A stretch of 64,000 nt of DNA from BACL27 sp964203235 (GCA_964203235.1 CAXNLE010000002.1:372001-436000); one strand, 5' to 3'; numbered from the stretch's first letter, positions 8,161 through 17,741 are shown. A program made the numbers and translations. Notes: generated by a model from the sequence alone, not told the origin.

Positions 8161-8462
8161 ATCTCCGAAATTTGAGCGATTCGCGCTCGACGCATTGCTT
8201 TGCGACGCTTCCAAGACTTTGCCTTCCAATGTTTAAAGGTCACACCGCGAATGTTTTGACTCGCGATCCGAGAATTATGGTGGTGAAGCGGTTTCCAGTT
8301 TGTACCAGGATCATCAATATCTTCTGGTTCAATGCCGTGCTGAACTTGTTCGGTTATTGAATGCAACTCAGAATGAATTCGATGTCGCTCGTTGTGAGCA
8401 TGTGCTCGCAACTCTTCTCGCGGTGGCGGTATGGCTTCGATACGCCTGTGACGCTGACTCAT
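8157..8462 (-). CDS. Small basic His/Arg-rich protein, function unknown
   Basis: This 101-residue protein is rich in Arg, His and Lys. The ATG at 8462 was chosen because a strong ribosome-binding site (GGGAGGAAAG) lies directly before it; a GTG 12 bases further upstream would place that site inside the gene. No known domain is recognised. The last third (KHWKAKSWKRRKAMRRAR) is strongly basic and could bind nucleic acid, which is an inference. The stop codon overlaps that of the GNAT gene in the palindrome TTAA (8157-8160). Confidence 0.6.
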   Translation of the reverse strand: MSQRHRRIEAIPPPREELRAHAHNERHRIHSELHSITEQVQHGIEPEDIDDPGTNWKPLHHHNSRIASQNIRGVTFKHWKAKSWKRRKAMRRARIAQISEI

Positions 8463-8587
8463 CTTTCCTCCCACTGATGGAAATACTTGAATGTTTTAGC
8501 TATTAATCGTCACAGTACATCACTTCTTTCGAATGGCATCTAACCTGCTCGTAACATTCTTGTAATAATCAAGAATCTTTCAAAAAT

Positions 8588-9346
8588 CTACGATTTTTTG
8601 ATTCGGTTTTGCAGGGCTGCCAAACGTTCGGCAAACCATGGCTGTCGAGTTGTCCACACTTGTGGCTCAAGCTCTTTAGCGACTGCCTCGTCATGCGTCG
8701 CGACGTTTGCCATCTCTTGAATTGTGCGTTTTGTAATGATTGCTAATTCGCGTGGTGCACTCGCCGCCCGAACCGCCATCACACGCGCAGTTGCCATCAA
8801 TTCATCGTCTTGTACGCATTTATAAACCAGCCCAACTCGTTGCGCCTCGTGCCCATCAAGAATTTCACCGAACACAACTGCGGCCATCGTGGCTTGTGGC
8901 CCAGCGATGTTGCGAAACATCCAAGTGTGACCGCCGCCTGGGTGTAAACCAATTTGCAAAAATCGTGTATCGAATTTCGCGCGATGCGCAGCAATTCGCA
9001 CATCACAGCACAGTGCAAGATTCATGCCTGCACCAACTGCAGCACCGTTAACCGCCGCAATTGTTGGCAGCGGCGTTCGTGCGATGCGTAAAAAACCTTC
9101 GTAAATTCGAGTCAGCGATTCGCCGTCGGCTTCGGCGAGATTACCCAAGTTCGCCCCAGCACAAAATGCTGGCGCGGCACCAGTGACGATGATTGCGCCG
9201 ATTGTTTGGTCGGCTTCAATTTCATCCATTGCTTGTTTGATATCGCTGACTAATTCAGCGGTCATCGTGTTGCGTTCGGCTGGGTTATTTAGTGTCAGGG
9301 TTGCAACACCCTCACTGCGTTCAAGGATTATCAGGCTCATGAGCAT
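8588..9346 (-). CDS. Enoyl-CoA hydratase/isomerase family protein
   Basis: This 252-residue crotonase-family protein has the family hallmarks: residues 57-72 contain GAAPAFCAGANLGNL (first oxyanion-hole strand, acyl-CoA site), and AAVNGAAVGAGMNLALCCDVRIA around residue 100 is the second oxyanion-hole region. It probably hydrates or isomerises acyl-CoA thioesters in fatty-acid or related catabolism. Two in-frame starts, 6 bases apart (9346 and 9340), are both possible. It stands alone, with about 125 bp of featureless sequence between its stop and the start of the 8157-8462 gene. Confidence 0.9.
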   Translation of the reverse strand: MLMSLIILERSEGVATLTLNNPAERNTMTAELVSDIKQAMDEIEADQTIGAIIVTGAAPAFCAGANLGNLAEADGESLTRIYEGFLRIARTPLPTIAAVNGAAVGAGMNLALCCDVRIAAHRAKFDTRFLQIGLHPGGGHTWMFRNIAGPQATMAAVVFGEILDGHEAQRVGLVYKCVQDDELMATARVMAVRAASAPRELAIITKRTIQEMANVATHDEAVAKELEPQVWTTRQPWFAERLAALQNRIKKS

Positions 9347-9378
9347 TTAGTTTGGCACATTGTTAGCGTCATAGCCAC

Positions 9379-9984
9379 ATGCTTGACCATGTCTTCAGCG
9401 ACGCAATCGGCGCTCTGCGCGAGGCCTTTACAAACGCGTTTCTTGAACGTCAAGCATTTGATGAACATTTTCAATCTGACATGTTGCTCGGCGACTTGGT
9501 CTGGGAGACGAGTTATGGCTTGCCAGGCGAGGGTCGACCGCCAAGGGTTGTCGCTCACATCACCCTGACTTGGCCAAGTTGGAGCCAAGCAAACTATCGC
9601 GCTTGGTACACCGAAGAAGTTTTTCATGAGTCTCCCGAAATTGAAATGGAAATTGTGTTTCGCGTGCAACGACTCGCAGACCAACCCGATTCTTCACTTG
9701 TTGACGAGATCGCACCACTCAAGAGTCCAAAAATTAGCGCAAGCCAACTTGAGCGAGAAAGCATCACCGTCGAGATCACCAGACCTTCGCAACCTGCTGA
9801 GCACATCGATTATGCAATTGAAGTTACGTATTCGGGCGACTACGAACTGGCTGAAGAAACCCTGCAAGATGGCACCAGCAAATTACTTGACGAACACTTC
9901 TCGACGCTGGGTGGATGGATCGCATCAACCCTCGTCAAACTTGGTGACTTGCAACTTGTATTTTTGCCAGCCGACGAAAGCTAA
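9379..9984 (+). CDS. Conserved-looking hypothetical protein, function unknown
   Basis: This 201-residue soluble protein shows no recognised domain. It is acidic, has no signal peptide or membrane segment, and its length and codon use fit a real gene. Its frame is the longest in the interval and it is divergent from the enoyl-CoA hydratase gene, 32 bp away. A middle acidic stretch (about residues 95-140) looks like a linker between an N-terminal alpha/beta region and a C-terminal region with alternating hydrophobic strands (IDYAIEVTYSGDYELAEET). Confidence 0.65.
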   Translation: MLDHVFSDAIGALREAFTNAFLERQAFDEHFQSDMLLGDLVWETSYGLPGEGRPPRVVAHITLTWPSWSQANYRAWYTEEVFHESPEIEMEIVFRVQRLADQPDSSLVDEIAPLKSPKISASQLERESITVEITRPSQPAEHIDYAIEVTYSGDYELAEETLQDGTSKLLDEHFSTLGGWIASTLVKLGDLQLVFLPADES

Positions 9985-10001
9985 CTAAATACGAACTTGC
10001 T

Positions 10002-11051
10002 CTATTTTAAGTCTTTTGGCAAAATAGTTTTTAGCGCCACAAGCGGTCTTGAGCCCATGTGCGAAATAACTTCTGACGCCACAACCGACCCGATTCTTCC
10101 GCATTGCTCAATTGGCTTACCGCGCACGAACCCATACAAAAACCCAGCCGCATACATGTCGCCGGCTCCTGTGGCGTCAACAACACTGTCAACTGGCTCT
10201 GCATCGATGATCACAACTTCGTCACCGTCAATCACGACCGAGCCATGCTCGTTGCGAGTCACTGCCGCGAATTCGCAGTCATCTCGCAATTGATGAAGCG
10301 CATCATTGATTGATCCAACTTGATAGAGCGACTTGATCTCATCTTCATTTGAAAACAAAATATCAATATTGTTCTTAACTAAGTCTAAAAAGTCAGCTCT
10401 ATGGCGGTCAACACAAAATGAATCAGAAAGTGTCAGTGCAACTTTGCGACCAGCAGCGTGCGCATATTCGGCGGCGACACGAAATGCTTCTTTGGCCGCG
10501 TCACGATCAAACAAATATCCTTCAAGCATTACAACTGCCGCGCTTTGCACCGCGTCACGTGAGATATCTGCAGCATCTAGCAGTGACGCTGCGCCAAGAA
10601 AAGTATTCATCGTGCGATTGCCATCTGGTGTCACGACGATTAGGCATCTCCCAGTGTCTTCTGACTCACAAGTGACACCAGGGAAAAAACTCACGCCAAC
10701 ATTGGCTAGATCATTAGCAAAAGATTCGCCAAGTCTGTCAGCCGAAATTTTGCCAATGAAGCCGGCTTTTCCGCCGAGACTTGCCAGCCCGTAAGCAGTA
10801 TTCGCAGCGCTACCACCACTCATTTCGGTTCGTGAATTGACTAAAGAATGCAAATGCTTTGAACGCGTAATATCAACAAGGTTCATCGAACCTTTGACAA
10901 TTTTCTCGCGAATCAAAAACCCTTCGTCCACGGTCGCTAAAACATCAACGAGAGCATTGCCAATCGTCAGCGAATCCAGACTCACGCCACTTGAACCTGT
11001 GATGTCTACTGGTGGCACGAGATGAAACACTAGTTGATTTTGGATAGTCAC
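10002..11051 (-). CDS. PfkB-family carbohydrate/nucleoside kinase
   Basis: This 349-residue ribokinase-like enzyme has the PfkB opening (IGNALVDVLATVDE), the N-terminal signature GGSAANTAYGLASLGGKAGF near residue 79, and the C-terminal signature with the catalytic aspartate and anion hole (DATGAGDMYAAGFLYG) near residue 293. The nucleotide-binding NEDE segment and ALTLSDSF segment resemble adenosine-kinase-like members of actinobacteria and alphaproteobacteria. Substrate is uncertain between adenosine and a sugar. It converges on the hypothetical gene ending at 9984. Confidence 0.88.
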   Translation of the reverse strand: MTIQNQLVFHLVPPVDITGSSGVSLDSLTIGNALVDVLATVDEGFLIREKIVKGSMNLVDITRSKHLHSLVNSRTEMSGGSAANTAYGLASLGGKAGFIGKISADRLGESFANDLANVGVSFFPGVTCESEDTGRCLIVVTPDGNRTMNTFLGAASLLDAADISRDAVQSAAVVMLEGYLFDRDAAKEAFRVAAEYAHAAGRKVALTLSDSFCVDRHRADFLDLVKNNIDILFSNEDEIKSLYQVGSINDALHQLRDDCEFAAVTRNEHGSVVIDGDEVVIIDAEPVDSVVDATGAGDMYAAGFLYGFVRGKPIEQCGRIGSVVASEVISHMGSRPLVALKTILPKDLK

Positions 11052-11078
11052 GTAAATTTCATGAACTAGCGTTATTTC

Positions 11079-12305
11079 ATGATTTTCAAACTTCTCGCGG
11101 CGCCAACAACCGCGACAGCAGATGGCCGAAAGTTAATCGCCACCCGTTCAGTGCGAGCCTTCGTCGACGGCATGGTCTACGTCATTTTGCCAGGCTTTCT
11201 ACTAGCTCTCGGCTTATCAGGCGTACAGATCGGCGCCGTTGTAACTGCTTCTCTTTTAGGTTCTGCAGTAACAACGATCCTCGTTGGCATCTACGGACAT
11301 CGCATTGCGCCAGCTCGATTATTGGCTATGGCTGCATTATTGATGACACTAACGGGCATCGCTTTCGGTTTCGCATCATGTTTCATCGCTCTGCTGATTA
11401 TCAGCGTGATTGGCACAATGAATCCATCCGCAGGTGATGTGAGTGCATTCTTGCCCCTTGAGCAAGCAAGTCTTTCTGCGTCAGTAACTGATGATCAACG
11501 CACGGCGATGTTTGCTCTTTATAACTTAAGTGGTGCATTAGTCGGCTCAATCGGCGCGCTGTGTGCTGCGCTACCGCTATGGTTTGTGAATCGCCAGCAA
11601 CTCTCAGACCTCTTTGGCTACCGAATTACTTTTTTTGTTTATGCATTTGCTGGATTAATTGTATTCACGATTTATCGACGTATGTCGAGTACATCACAAG
11701 CAAAACCGACTGGCACGAAATCGGCTCTCGGTGATTCGCGGCGCATAATTTTTAAACTCGCCGCACTATTTAGTCTTGATTCTTTCGGCGGCGGTTTCGC
11801 TGTGCAGTCTATTTTTGCACTGTGGATTTTCAGACGATTTGATCTTTCGGTTAGCGCACTGGGTGTCGTCTTCTTTGTCACCGGCACACTCTCGGCTATC
11901 TCGTCGCTTCTTTCAGTTCGTATCGCCATACGAATCGGTCTTGTGCGGACAATGGTTTTCACACACATTCCGGCAAGTGTGCTTTTGATCGGTGTTGCAC
12001 TTTCGCCAAATGTTTGGCTCGCAGTCACTCTGTTCATCCTGCGCGGGTTACTGAGCCAGATGGATGTACCTGTTCGCACCAGTTACGTCATGGCTGTTGT
12101 TCAGCCCAGCGAACGAGCAGCAGCAGCCAGCGTCACGAATGTTCCGCGTAGTTTGGCTTCGGCACTGCCTCCAATAGTCGCTGGATGGATGCTGGATCAT
12201 TCTCGTTTTGGATGGCCGTTGCTGATTTGTGCGGTATGCAAAATTACTTACGACTTTTTATTGCTTTGGCAATTTCGTCACATTCGACCGCCTGAAGAAC
12301 AGTAA
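11079..12305 (+). CDS. MFS transporter
   Basis: This 408-residue membrane protein has about 12 predicted transmembrane segments in two halves, with a hydrophilic central loop (about residues 200-220) between them. GIYGHRIAPARLL after the second helix resembles the MFS loop 2-3 motif with arginine. The substrate cannot be read from sequence. It is divergent from the PfkB kinase with 27 bp between starts, which could link it to uptake of that enzyme's substrate, but this is only inference. Its stop lies directly next to that of the acyl-CoA ligase. Confidence 0.85.
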   Translation: MIFKLLAAPTTATADGRKLIATRSVRAFVDGMVYVILPGFLLALGLSGVQIGAVVTASLLGSAVTTILVGIYGHRIAPARLLAMAALLMTLTGIAFGFASCFIALLIISVIGTMNPSAGDVSAFLPLEQASLSASVTDDQRTAMFALYNLSGALVGSIGALCAALPLWFVNRQQLSDLFGYRITFFVYAFAGLIVFTIYRRMSSTSQAKPTGTKSALGDSRRIIFKLAALFSLDSFGGGFAVQSIFALWIFRRFDLSVSALGVVFFVTGTLSAISSLLSVRIAIRIGLVRTMVFTHIPASVLLIGVALSPNVWLAVTLFILRGLLSQMDVPVRTSYVMAVVQPSERAAAASVTNVPRSLASALPPIVAGWMLDHSRFGWPLLICAVCKITYDFLLLWQFRHIRPPEEQ

Positions 12306-14024
12306 CTATTTAACGCGTGTTTCGGCTTTCAACTCGCCCTTAGACAAACGCTGTTGAAGTTCGCGCTTCAAGAACTTGCCAGCGGCATTGCGGGGCAAAG
12401 GTTCGCTCATCACCACAACATGTGCAGGAATCTTAAACGGTGACATTTTGCCTTCAAGAAACTTCCATAAGTCTTGCAGATCAAGCACTGCACCGTCCTT
12501 CGGCAAAATCGCGACGCCCACTTCTTCACCAAGTCGATCGTGTGGCACCCCGAAAACTGCCACTTCGTGAACGGCTGGGTAATCATAGATCGCACTCTCA
12601 ACTTCGGCACCGTAAATGTTTTCGCCGGCGCGGATGATCATGTCTTTGACGCGATCTTCAACATATACAAAACCTTCGGCATCGAGACGACCAATGTCGC
12701 CTGATCGCAGCCAGCCGTCAACAATTGTTTCGGCAGTTGCATCAGCACGGTTCCAATATCCGCGAATCAACATCGGGCCAAAAAACCAAATTTCGCCAGC
12801 CTCACCGGTCGGTACTGATTTTAGATTTTCGTCTCGCACTTCAACAAGCATCGGCAAGACTGCCCGACCAGTGCTGGTCGGGTGCGCCAAATAGTCAGAG
12901 CCCGTAATGCCAGGCCCATAGGCATTGGTCTCTGTCATTCCGTAACCAAGTTGTGGGCTGCCATTTTTGACTTTGTCATTGACTTTGCCAACCAAGGATG
13001 TTGGTGATGGTGCGCCACCGCCACCAACTGCGCGCAAACTTGACGTGTCGTATTTATCGAAGACCGGCGAGTTGACCAAATCCCAACTCTGGGTCGGCAC
13101 GCCAACGAAATTTGTGATTTGCTCGCGCTCAATCATCTCAAGTGCTTTTTCTGCATCCCACTTGTACATAATCGCAAGTTTCAAACCCGCAATAAAACAA
13201 CTCATCATCACCGGCACACAACCAGTGACATGAAACAACGGCACAATCAAAATAAATGAGGTTGGCACTTCGGGGCCTGTTACGTCTTTAAGCTTTGTGC
13301 CAGACATCGTTAGCACCGAATTTCGTGCCGAGAAAGCCATCAGTGCAGAAATGATTGCGCGATGCGTTGATACTGCACCTTTAGGGCGACCGGTTGTGCC
13401 AGATGTGTAGAGAATCGTTGCATCATCATCTGTTGCAATTTCAACAACTGGGCACTTAAGACCAGCAGCCAAATGCGGTGCCAAAACTTCTTGCCATGTG
13501 TCAACACCAGTTGGCAGTGGTTTTTCAGCACGAGCAACCAAAACTTTGATGCCAAGTTTGGTACAACTTGAGGCCGCGATATCAAAGCGTTGCTGATCGC
13601 AAATTAAAACTTTTGCTCCCGAGTCTTGAAGTGCAAAATCCATTTCGTCTTCAACCCACCACGAGTTCATCGAAACAGAAATTGCTCCAACAGAAATGAT
13701 CGCTGCAAACGACATCACCCACTCCGGGTAGTTGCGCATCGCGACTGCAACACGGTCACCCTTTTTGATGCCATAACTATTCACGAGAAGATTTGATAGC
13801 GCGTCAATCTGATCCATTGTCTTTGCAAATGACCAGGTTTCGCCTTCATAAACCAAGAACGTCTTGTCGCCGTGATTGCGCGAGCCCGCAAAAATTTGAC
13901 CAAGGTGCACTGGAGCATTTTTAAAAACTTGTGACTTGACCCCGAACACTTCAGCATCAATCAACTCAAAAATCTGACCAGGTGCGGTGACAGCAAGGTT
14001 CGCTTCAGTCCAAGTCATTGACAT
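12306..14024 (-). CDS. AMP-forming acyl-CoA synthetase (class I adenylate-forming)
   Basis: This 572-residue enzyme has the adenylation P-loop YTSGTTGRPKGAV near residue 210, the A5-type motif GYGMTETNA, the SGDIGRLDAEGFVYVEDR hinge/ATP-ribose region near residue 455, and the C-terminal catalytic lysine motif PRNAAGKFLKRE. It activates a carboxylic acid, probably medium- or long-chain fatty acid, to its acyl-CoA. The chosen ATG has a GTGAGGAT site about 8 bases upstream. It is a single gene between the MFS transporter (convergent) and tRNA-Ala. Confidence 0.9.
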   Translation of the reverse strand: MSMTWTEANLAVTAPGQIFELIDAEVFGVKSQVFKNAPVHLGQIFAGSRNHGDKTFLVYEGETWSFAKTMDQIDALSNLLVNSYGIKKGDRVAVAMRNYPEWVMSFAAIISVGAISVSMNSWWVEDEMDFALQDSGAKVLICDQQRFDIAASSCTKLGIKVLVARAEKPLPTGVDTWQEVLAPHLAAGLKCPVVEIATDDDATILYTSGTTGRPKGAVSTHRAIISALMAFSARNSVLTMSGTKLKDVTGPEVPTSFILIVPLFHVTGCVPVMMSCFIAGLKLAIMYKWDAEKALEMIEREQITNFVGVPTQSWDLVNSPVFDKYDTSSLRAVGGGGAPSPTSLVGKVNDKVKNGSPQLGYGMTETNAYGPGITGSDYLAHPTSTGRAVLPMLVEVRDENLKSVPTGEAGEIWFFGPMLIRGYWNRADATAETIVDGWLRSGDIGRLDAEGFVYVEDRVKDMIIRAGENIYGAEVESAIYDYPAVHEVAVFGVPHDRLGEEVGVAILPKDGAVLDLQDLWKFLEGKMSPFKIPAHVVVMSEPLPRNAAGKFLKRELQQRLSKGELKAETRVK

Positions 14025-14082
14025 TTCAAAATCCTCACTTGTTGTTTATCGTTTTTGTACTCAGCCATTATGGCAAAATAAG

Positions 14083-14155
14083 TGGAGCTGAGGGGAATTG
14101 AACCCCTGGCCTGTACATTGCGAACGTACCGCTCTGCCAACTGAGCTACAGCCCC
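14083..14155 (-). tRNA. tRNA-Ala (anticodon CGC)
   Basis: The minus strand folds into a 73-nt cloverleaf: acceptor GGGGCTG/CAGCTCC with one G-T pair, D-stem GCTC/GAGC, anticodon stem GTACG/TGTAC around loop TTCGCAA, and T-stem AGGGG/CCCCT. Anticodon CGC reads GCG alanine codons. The discriminator base is A and CCA is not encoded. The G3-T70 pair is the alanine identity element. It lies downstream of the moeA-moaA-moaC-membrane-protein run, a position also known from other actinobacteria. Confidence 0.95.
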
Positions 14156-14216
14156 AAAACCTCTATTAAGACGATAACTAGCGCGCAGATTTTTGCGATG
14201 TTTTTTAAACTAGCAA

Positions 14217-14786
14217 TTAAATTCGGTGACGAAAGCGCGCCGCCATGATTTTGTTTTCTCGACTTTTCCTGTTTTCAACCAAGATGTAACAGTAAAAACA
14301 CAGTCCGATCAAAGAGATGGTAAACGCCCAGACAAAAGCCATAACGCCGGTAGACAATGCTAAAAACAATGAAATTAAGGTCGATGAAGCAAGCCCGATC
14401 ACATTTTGACGTTGGCGTTGGAGTTTCATTTGGCGCACATAGTAATCACCGTTTTGATTTTGATGCGATTTCGTACCTTGAGGACGCAAAATCGGACCGG
14501 TCAGATTCGAAAAATGGTTTGCGCCGCTACTTCTTCGCGGGCTACGCATGCTCTGTTGGCTTTGTGGGTAACCACTGCCAGGGCGATTCTGACGGTTTGG
14601 TGTGAGTTCTCTCGACATCCCGCGCATATGCGAATTTGTCGAACCCAGATTTCGAAGCGAGCTGTTTTTTTTCTGAAACTGGTTAACTGAAGTCAACGGC
14701 GAACTATCCAACTTCGCTTTAACCAATGGCGGCAAAAGAACTGCAAGCCAGGCTGCGCCAACAATCAAAAGAATTAGTTTGCTCAT
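14217..14786 (-). CDS. Membrane protein with Ser/Arg/Gln-rich loop, function unknown
   Basis: This 189-residue protein has an N-terminal transmembrane helix (residues 3-22, with the WLAVLLPPLV ending), a hydrophilic Ser/Arg/Gln/Asn-rich central region of about 100 residues, then two closely spaced helices (about 128-170) and a basic tail. The layout resembles poorly characterised actinobacterial membrane proteins encoded between moaC and tRNA-Ala, a match made from memory of gene order and topology rather than sequence identity. Its role is unknown. It starts 126 bp after the moaC stop. Confidence 0.7.
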   Translation of the reverse strand: MSKLILLIVGAAWLAVLLPPLVKAKLDSSPLTSVNQFQKKNSSLRNLGSTNSHMRGMSRELTPNRQNRPGSGYPQSQQSMRSPRRSSGANHFSNLTGPILRPQGTKSHQNQNGDYYVRQMKLQRQRQNVIGLASSTLISLFLALSTGVMAFVWAFTISLIGLCFYCYILVENRKSRENKIMAARFRHRI

Positions 14787-14912
14787 AAGGTCTGATAATT
14801 CTATTAGCCAACGACCGAAGTTGAAACAACCTCATTCGAGCGCTCAATCCAAATACTCTCAAATGGCTAAAAAACGACTGTAAAAACGCTATTAAAAAGC
14901 ACTTAAGGGTTT

Positions 14913-15398
14913 CTAGGCACCAGCTTCACGACGGTACAAACCTTGTCGTCCGCCAGATTTCTCCCACAGGGTGAGATCTCCGATAACCATCTCTCGATCG
15001 GCACTTTTGCACATGTCATAAATCGTCAGCGCAGCGACCGAACATGCATGCAGGGCTTCCATTTCGACACCTGTGCGATCGATCGTGTCAACTTGCGCCT
15101 CGACTGCGATGTGGTCATCGCCAATTTCGAAATTGATATAAACGGCGCCAACTAATAGTGGATGACAAAGCGGAATCATCTCGGCGGTTCGCTTTGATGC
15201 TTGAATTCCGGCGACTCGAGCCACCGCCAGAACATCACCTTTTTTAACTTCACGATTGGCGATAGCCGCAGTGGTTGCAGGCTTCATGAACACTTTGCAC
15301 CGAGCGATCGCGCGACGTTGAGTCGGTTCTTTTGGGGTTACATCAACCATTCGCGCCCGACCCATTGGGTCGAGGTGAGAAAAATTTAATTCAGACAT
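14913..15398 (-). CDS. moaC: Cyclic pyranopterin monophosphate synthase MoaC
   Basis: This 161-residue enzyme converts the MoaA product, 3',8-cyclo-GTP, into cyclic pyranopterin monophosphate. The start at 15398 gives MSELNFSHLDPMGRARMVDV, the normal MoaC N-terminus (a longer reading frame upstream runs into moaA). Family motifs visible are MIPLCHPLLVGAVYI, GVEMEALHACSVAALTIYDMCK and the final GGRQGLYRR. It begins 11 bp after the moaA stop, so the two are co-transcribed. Confidence 0.96.
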   Translation of the reverse strand: MSELNFSHLDPMGRARMVDVTPKEPTQRRAIARCKVFMKPATTAAIANREVKKGDVLAVARVAGIQASKRTAEMIPLCHPLLVGAVYINFEIGDDHIAVEAQVDTIDRTGVEMEALHACSVAALTIYDMCKSADREMVIGDLTLWEKSGGRQGLYRREAGA

Positions 15399-15409
15399 GA
15401 TCGTGCTTT

Positions 15410-16429
15410 TTAGCCACCGATTTGGCTCATTGAGCGTTTTGGACGAACGAATGTGACGCTGCCGATCGCATGACCCGCCCACTTCGTGCCAACCGCACGC
15501 TTAATTTCGGCTGCAAGTGCATCGTCGCTTGCGTCGCCACGCAACATTTCGCGCAAATCAAATTCTGTAGTCGAAAACAGGCAGGTGCGAAACTGACCCT
15601 CGGCAGTTAATCGCACGCGATCACAATCTCCACAAAATGGTTTTGTCACCGACGGAATCACTCCGACAGTTCCGCCACCATCTAGATATCTCCAACGATC
15701 GGCTGGCGCCGCACCACGACTAGCAACTTGCTCTAGCGGGTAGACACTATTTATTTTTGCAACAATTTCATCTTGACCAACAACATCGTTGCGTTGCCAT
15801 TGCCCTTGAGCGTCAAGCGGCATGAACTCGATAAATCGAACTTCAATTTGCTTCTCTCGGCCGAAACTCGCAAGGGCGACAATCTCGTCGTCGTTTACGC
15901 CTCGCTGAATTACCGCATTAACTTTCACTGGGGCAAAACCAACTTGTACTGCGGCATCAATGCCGTCTATGACGTTTGCCAGATGATCTCGCCGAGTGAT
16001 CTTAAGAAATTTTGCTTGTTGCAAAGTATCAAGGCTGATATTTATTCGCGATAAACCAGCAGATTTAAGTTCTTCGGCGATCAGACGCAGTGTCGCCCCA
16101 TTAGTCGTCATCGCCAAATCTATGTTTTTACCTGCCAGCGGTGAATTCGCCGTCTTTGGCACTCGCAATTTTGCAAGTTTTTCGACAAGAACTGGCAAGT
16201 GAGCCCGCACTGTTGGCTCGCCACCAGTTAATCGAATGCTGTCAACATCAAATCGTTCAACACAAATTTGTGCCAAACGATAAATCTCTTCAAAACTCAA
16301 AATCTCTTTGCGATCAAGCCACACCATGCCTTCTTCTGGCATGCAATACGTGCACCTGAAATTGCAACGATCGGTGATTGATATCCGTAAATCACGAACG
16401 GTTCTGCCGAACGGGTCAATCAGTTCCAC
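15410..16429 (-). CDS. moaA: GTP 3',8-cyclase MoaA
   Basis: This 339-residue radical SAM enzyme starts the molybdenum cofactor pathway. The N-terminal cluster motif is CNFRCTYCMPEEG (CxxxCxxC, residues 22-34), followed by RLTGGEPTVR and the MTTNG strand. The C-terminal [4Fe-4S] cluster cysteines are in CGDCDRVRL and FRTCLF. The protein ends in GG, the flexible C-terminal pair needed for activity in characterised MoaA. It lies between moeA (38 bp upstream) and moaC (11 bp downstream), forming a moeA-moaA-moaC operon. Confidence 0.97.
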   Translation of the reverse strand: MELIDPFGRTVRDLRISITDRCNFRCTYCMPEEGMVWLDRKEILSFEEIYRLAQICVERFDVDSIRLTGGEPTVRAHLPVLVEKLAKLRVPKTANSPLAGKNIDLAMTTNGATLRLIAEELKSAGLSRINISLDTLQQAKFLKITRRDHLANVIDGIDAAVQVGFAPVKVNAVIQRGVNDDEIVALASFGREKQIEVRFIEFMPLDAQGQWQRNDVVGQDEIVAKINSVYPLEQVASRGAAPADRWRYLDGGGTVGVIPSVTKPFCGDCDRVRLTAEGQFRTCLFSTTEFDLREMLRGDASDDALAAEIKRAVGTKWAGHAIGSVTFVRPKRSMSQIGG

Positions 16430-16466
16430 GATCGCATCTCCATGAACTAAGCCTATTGCGAGGCAA

Positions 16467-17741
16467 TTAGCCCAGCAACATCACTTCAACTTCAGAGCCT
16501 GCGGCTAGACCTTCGCAATCTGGCACAAGGGCTAACCCGTTAGCAAGCGCAGTGGCTGCGAGTTGATGGCTACCCTGCGGGCCAGTGTCGCGGACATGCA
16601 GACGGCCATCATTTTCAAATGTTCCAAACACGCGCATCAAGTGGATTTTGCCGTCGCGACGACGCTTCATTTGTTTGTCAACTATTGCTAGCACTTTTGG
16701 TCGCGTCAAATTTTGTGTATGCCCCATCATCTTGCGCAGGGCTGGTCGCGCCAACATTTCAAAACTGATCATTGACGAAACTGGATTGCCCGGCAAACCG
16801 AATACTGGGATTACCCGCGAGTCGTTCGTCGTGAGTTTGCCAAACGCAAATGGCTTTGCTGGCTTGATCGCCATCTGCATCCACTGCATCTCGGCGATTC
16901 GCGATAATACGATCTTGACAACATCAAAGTCGCCTTGCCCAACACCACCGCTCGTAACAATCGCATCACAACGTGAGGCAACCTCACGCAAAATTTGTTC
17001 AAGTTTTGTTTCGTCGTCGTTGATTATCCCGAGATTTATGACTTCGCAATCAGTAGCGCCGATCATTGTTGCCAACATTGTTAAATTACTTTCGCGAATC
17101 TGACCCGGTTTAAGTTCTCCACCATTTACGACGAGTTCATCACCAGTTGAAAGCATCGCCACGCGAAGTCGTGGATAAGTTAAAACTTCGCGGGCATTGA
17201 TCGCCGCCAATACTCCGACACCTGCCGGATTGATCACTGACCCAGCAGCAAATACAACATCACTAGTTTTCACGTCTTCGCCGACTTCGCGAATTGCGTC
17301 GCCAACTTGCGCTGGTTTATTGCACCTCACGCGAGTTTCGCTGATCACAGTTGCATCTTCAATCATCACAATTGCATCTGCGCCTTGTGGCACTGGCGCA
17401 CCCGTCATGATTCGCGCAGTCTGACCTTCGCTAATTTCATAATTCGCAATATGGCCAGCACCGATCACACCAAGGACTTCAAGTTCGACACCGACAGTTT
17501 TTACGTCTTGTGCTCGCACCGCAAAACCATCCACTGCAGAGTTTGCGAATGGCGGAATAAATTCGGTGGCGACGACATCTTGAGCGACGACTCGACCAGC
17601 CATTTGCTGACAATCGGCCAATACTGGATCTAACTTCTGGCAACCACCTATAACAATTTCTTGCGCTTCAACGAGAGAAATCACATTGCTGACGGTATCG
17701 CCACAGATCTGACGACAGGCTTCGTAAAATGAAACCGACAT
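16467..17741 (-). CDS. moeA: Molybdopterin molybdenumtransferase MoeA
   Basis: This ~424-residue enzyme inserts molybdate into adenylylated molybdopterin. Visible motifs are FANSAVDGFAVR near residue 65, GAPVPQGADAIVMIED near 110, STGDELV near 200, the MoCF_biosynth segment SGGVGQGDFDVVK, and KPAKPFAFGK plus FGLPGNPVSS in the catalytic region. The start is uncertain: ATG at 17741 interlocks with the start of the divergent gene (shared CATG), while a GTG at 17684 would begin right at the MoeA-like segment ISLVEAQEI and leave room for promoters. It heads the moeA-moaA-moaC operon. Confidence 0.95.
   Translation of the reverse strand: MSVSFYEACRQICGDTVSNVISLVEAQEIVIGGCQKLDPVLADCQQMAGRVVAQDVVATEFIPPFANSAVDGFAVRAQDVKTVGVELEVLGVIGAGHIANYEISEGQTARIMTGAPVPQGADAIVMIEDATVISETRVRCNKPAQVGDAIREVGEDVKTSDVVFAAGSVINPAGVGVLAAINAREVLTYPRLRVAMLSTGDELVVNGGELKPGQIRESNLTMLATMIGATDCEVINLGIINDDETKLEQILREVASRCDAIVTSGGVGQGDFDVVKIVLSRIAEMQWMQMAIKPAKPFAFGKLTTNDSRVIPVFGLPGNPVSSMISFEMLARPALRKMMGHTQNLTRPKVLAIVDKQMKRRRDGKIHLMRVFGTFENDGRLHVRDTGPQGSHQLAATALANGLALVPDCEGLAAGSEVEVMLLG

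Noticed and set aside
15399..15482. Longer start for moaC
   Set aside because: The added 28 residues overlap the end of moaA and do not resemble MoaC; ATG 15398 begins the conserved N-terminus.
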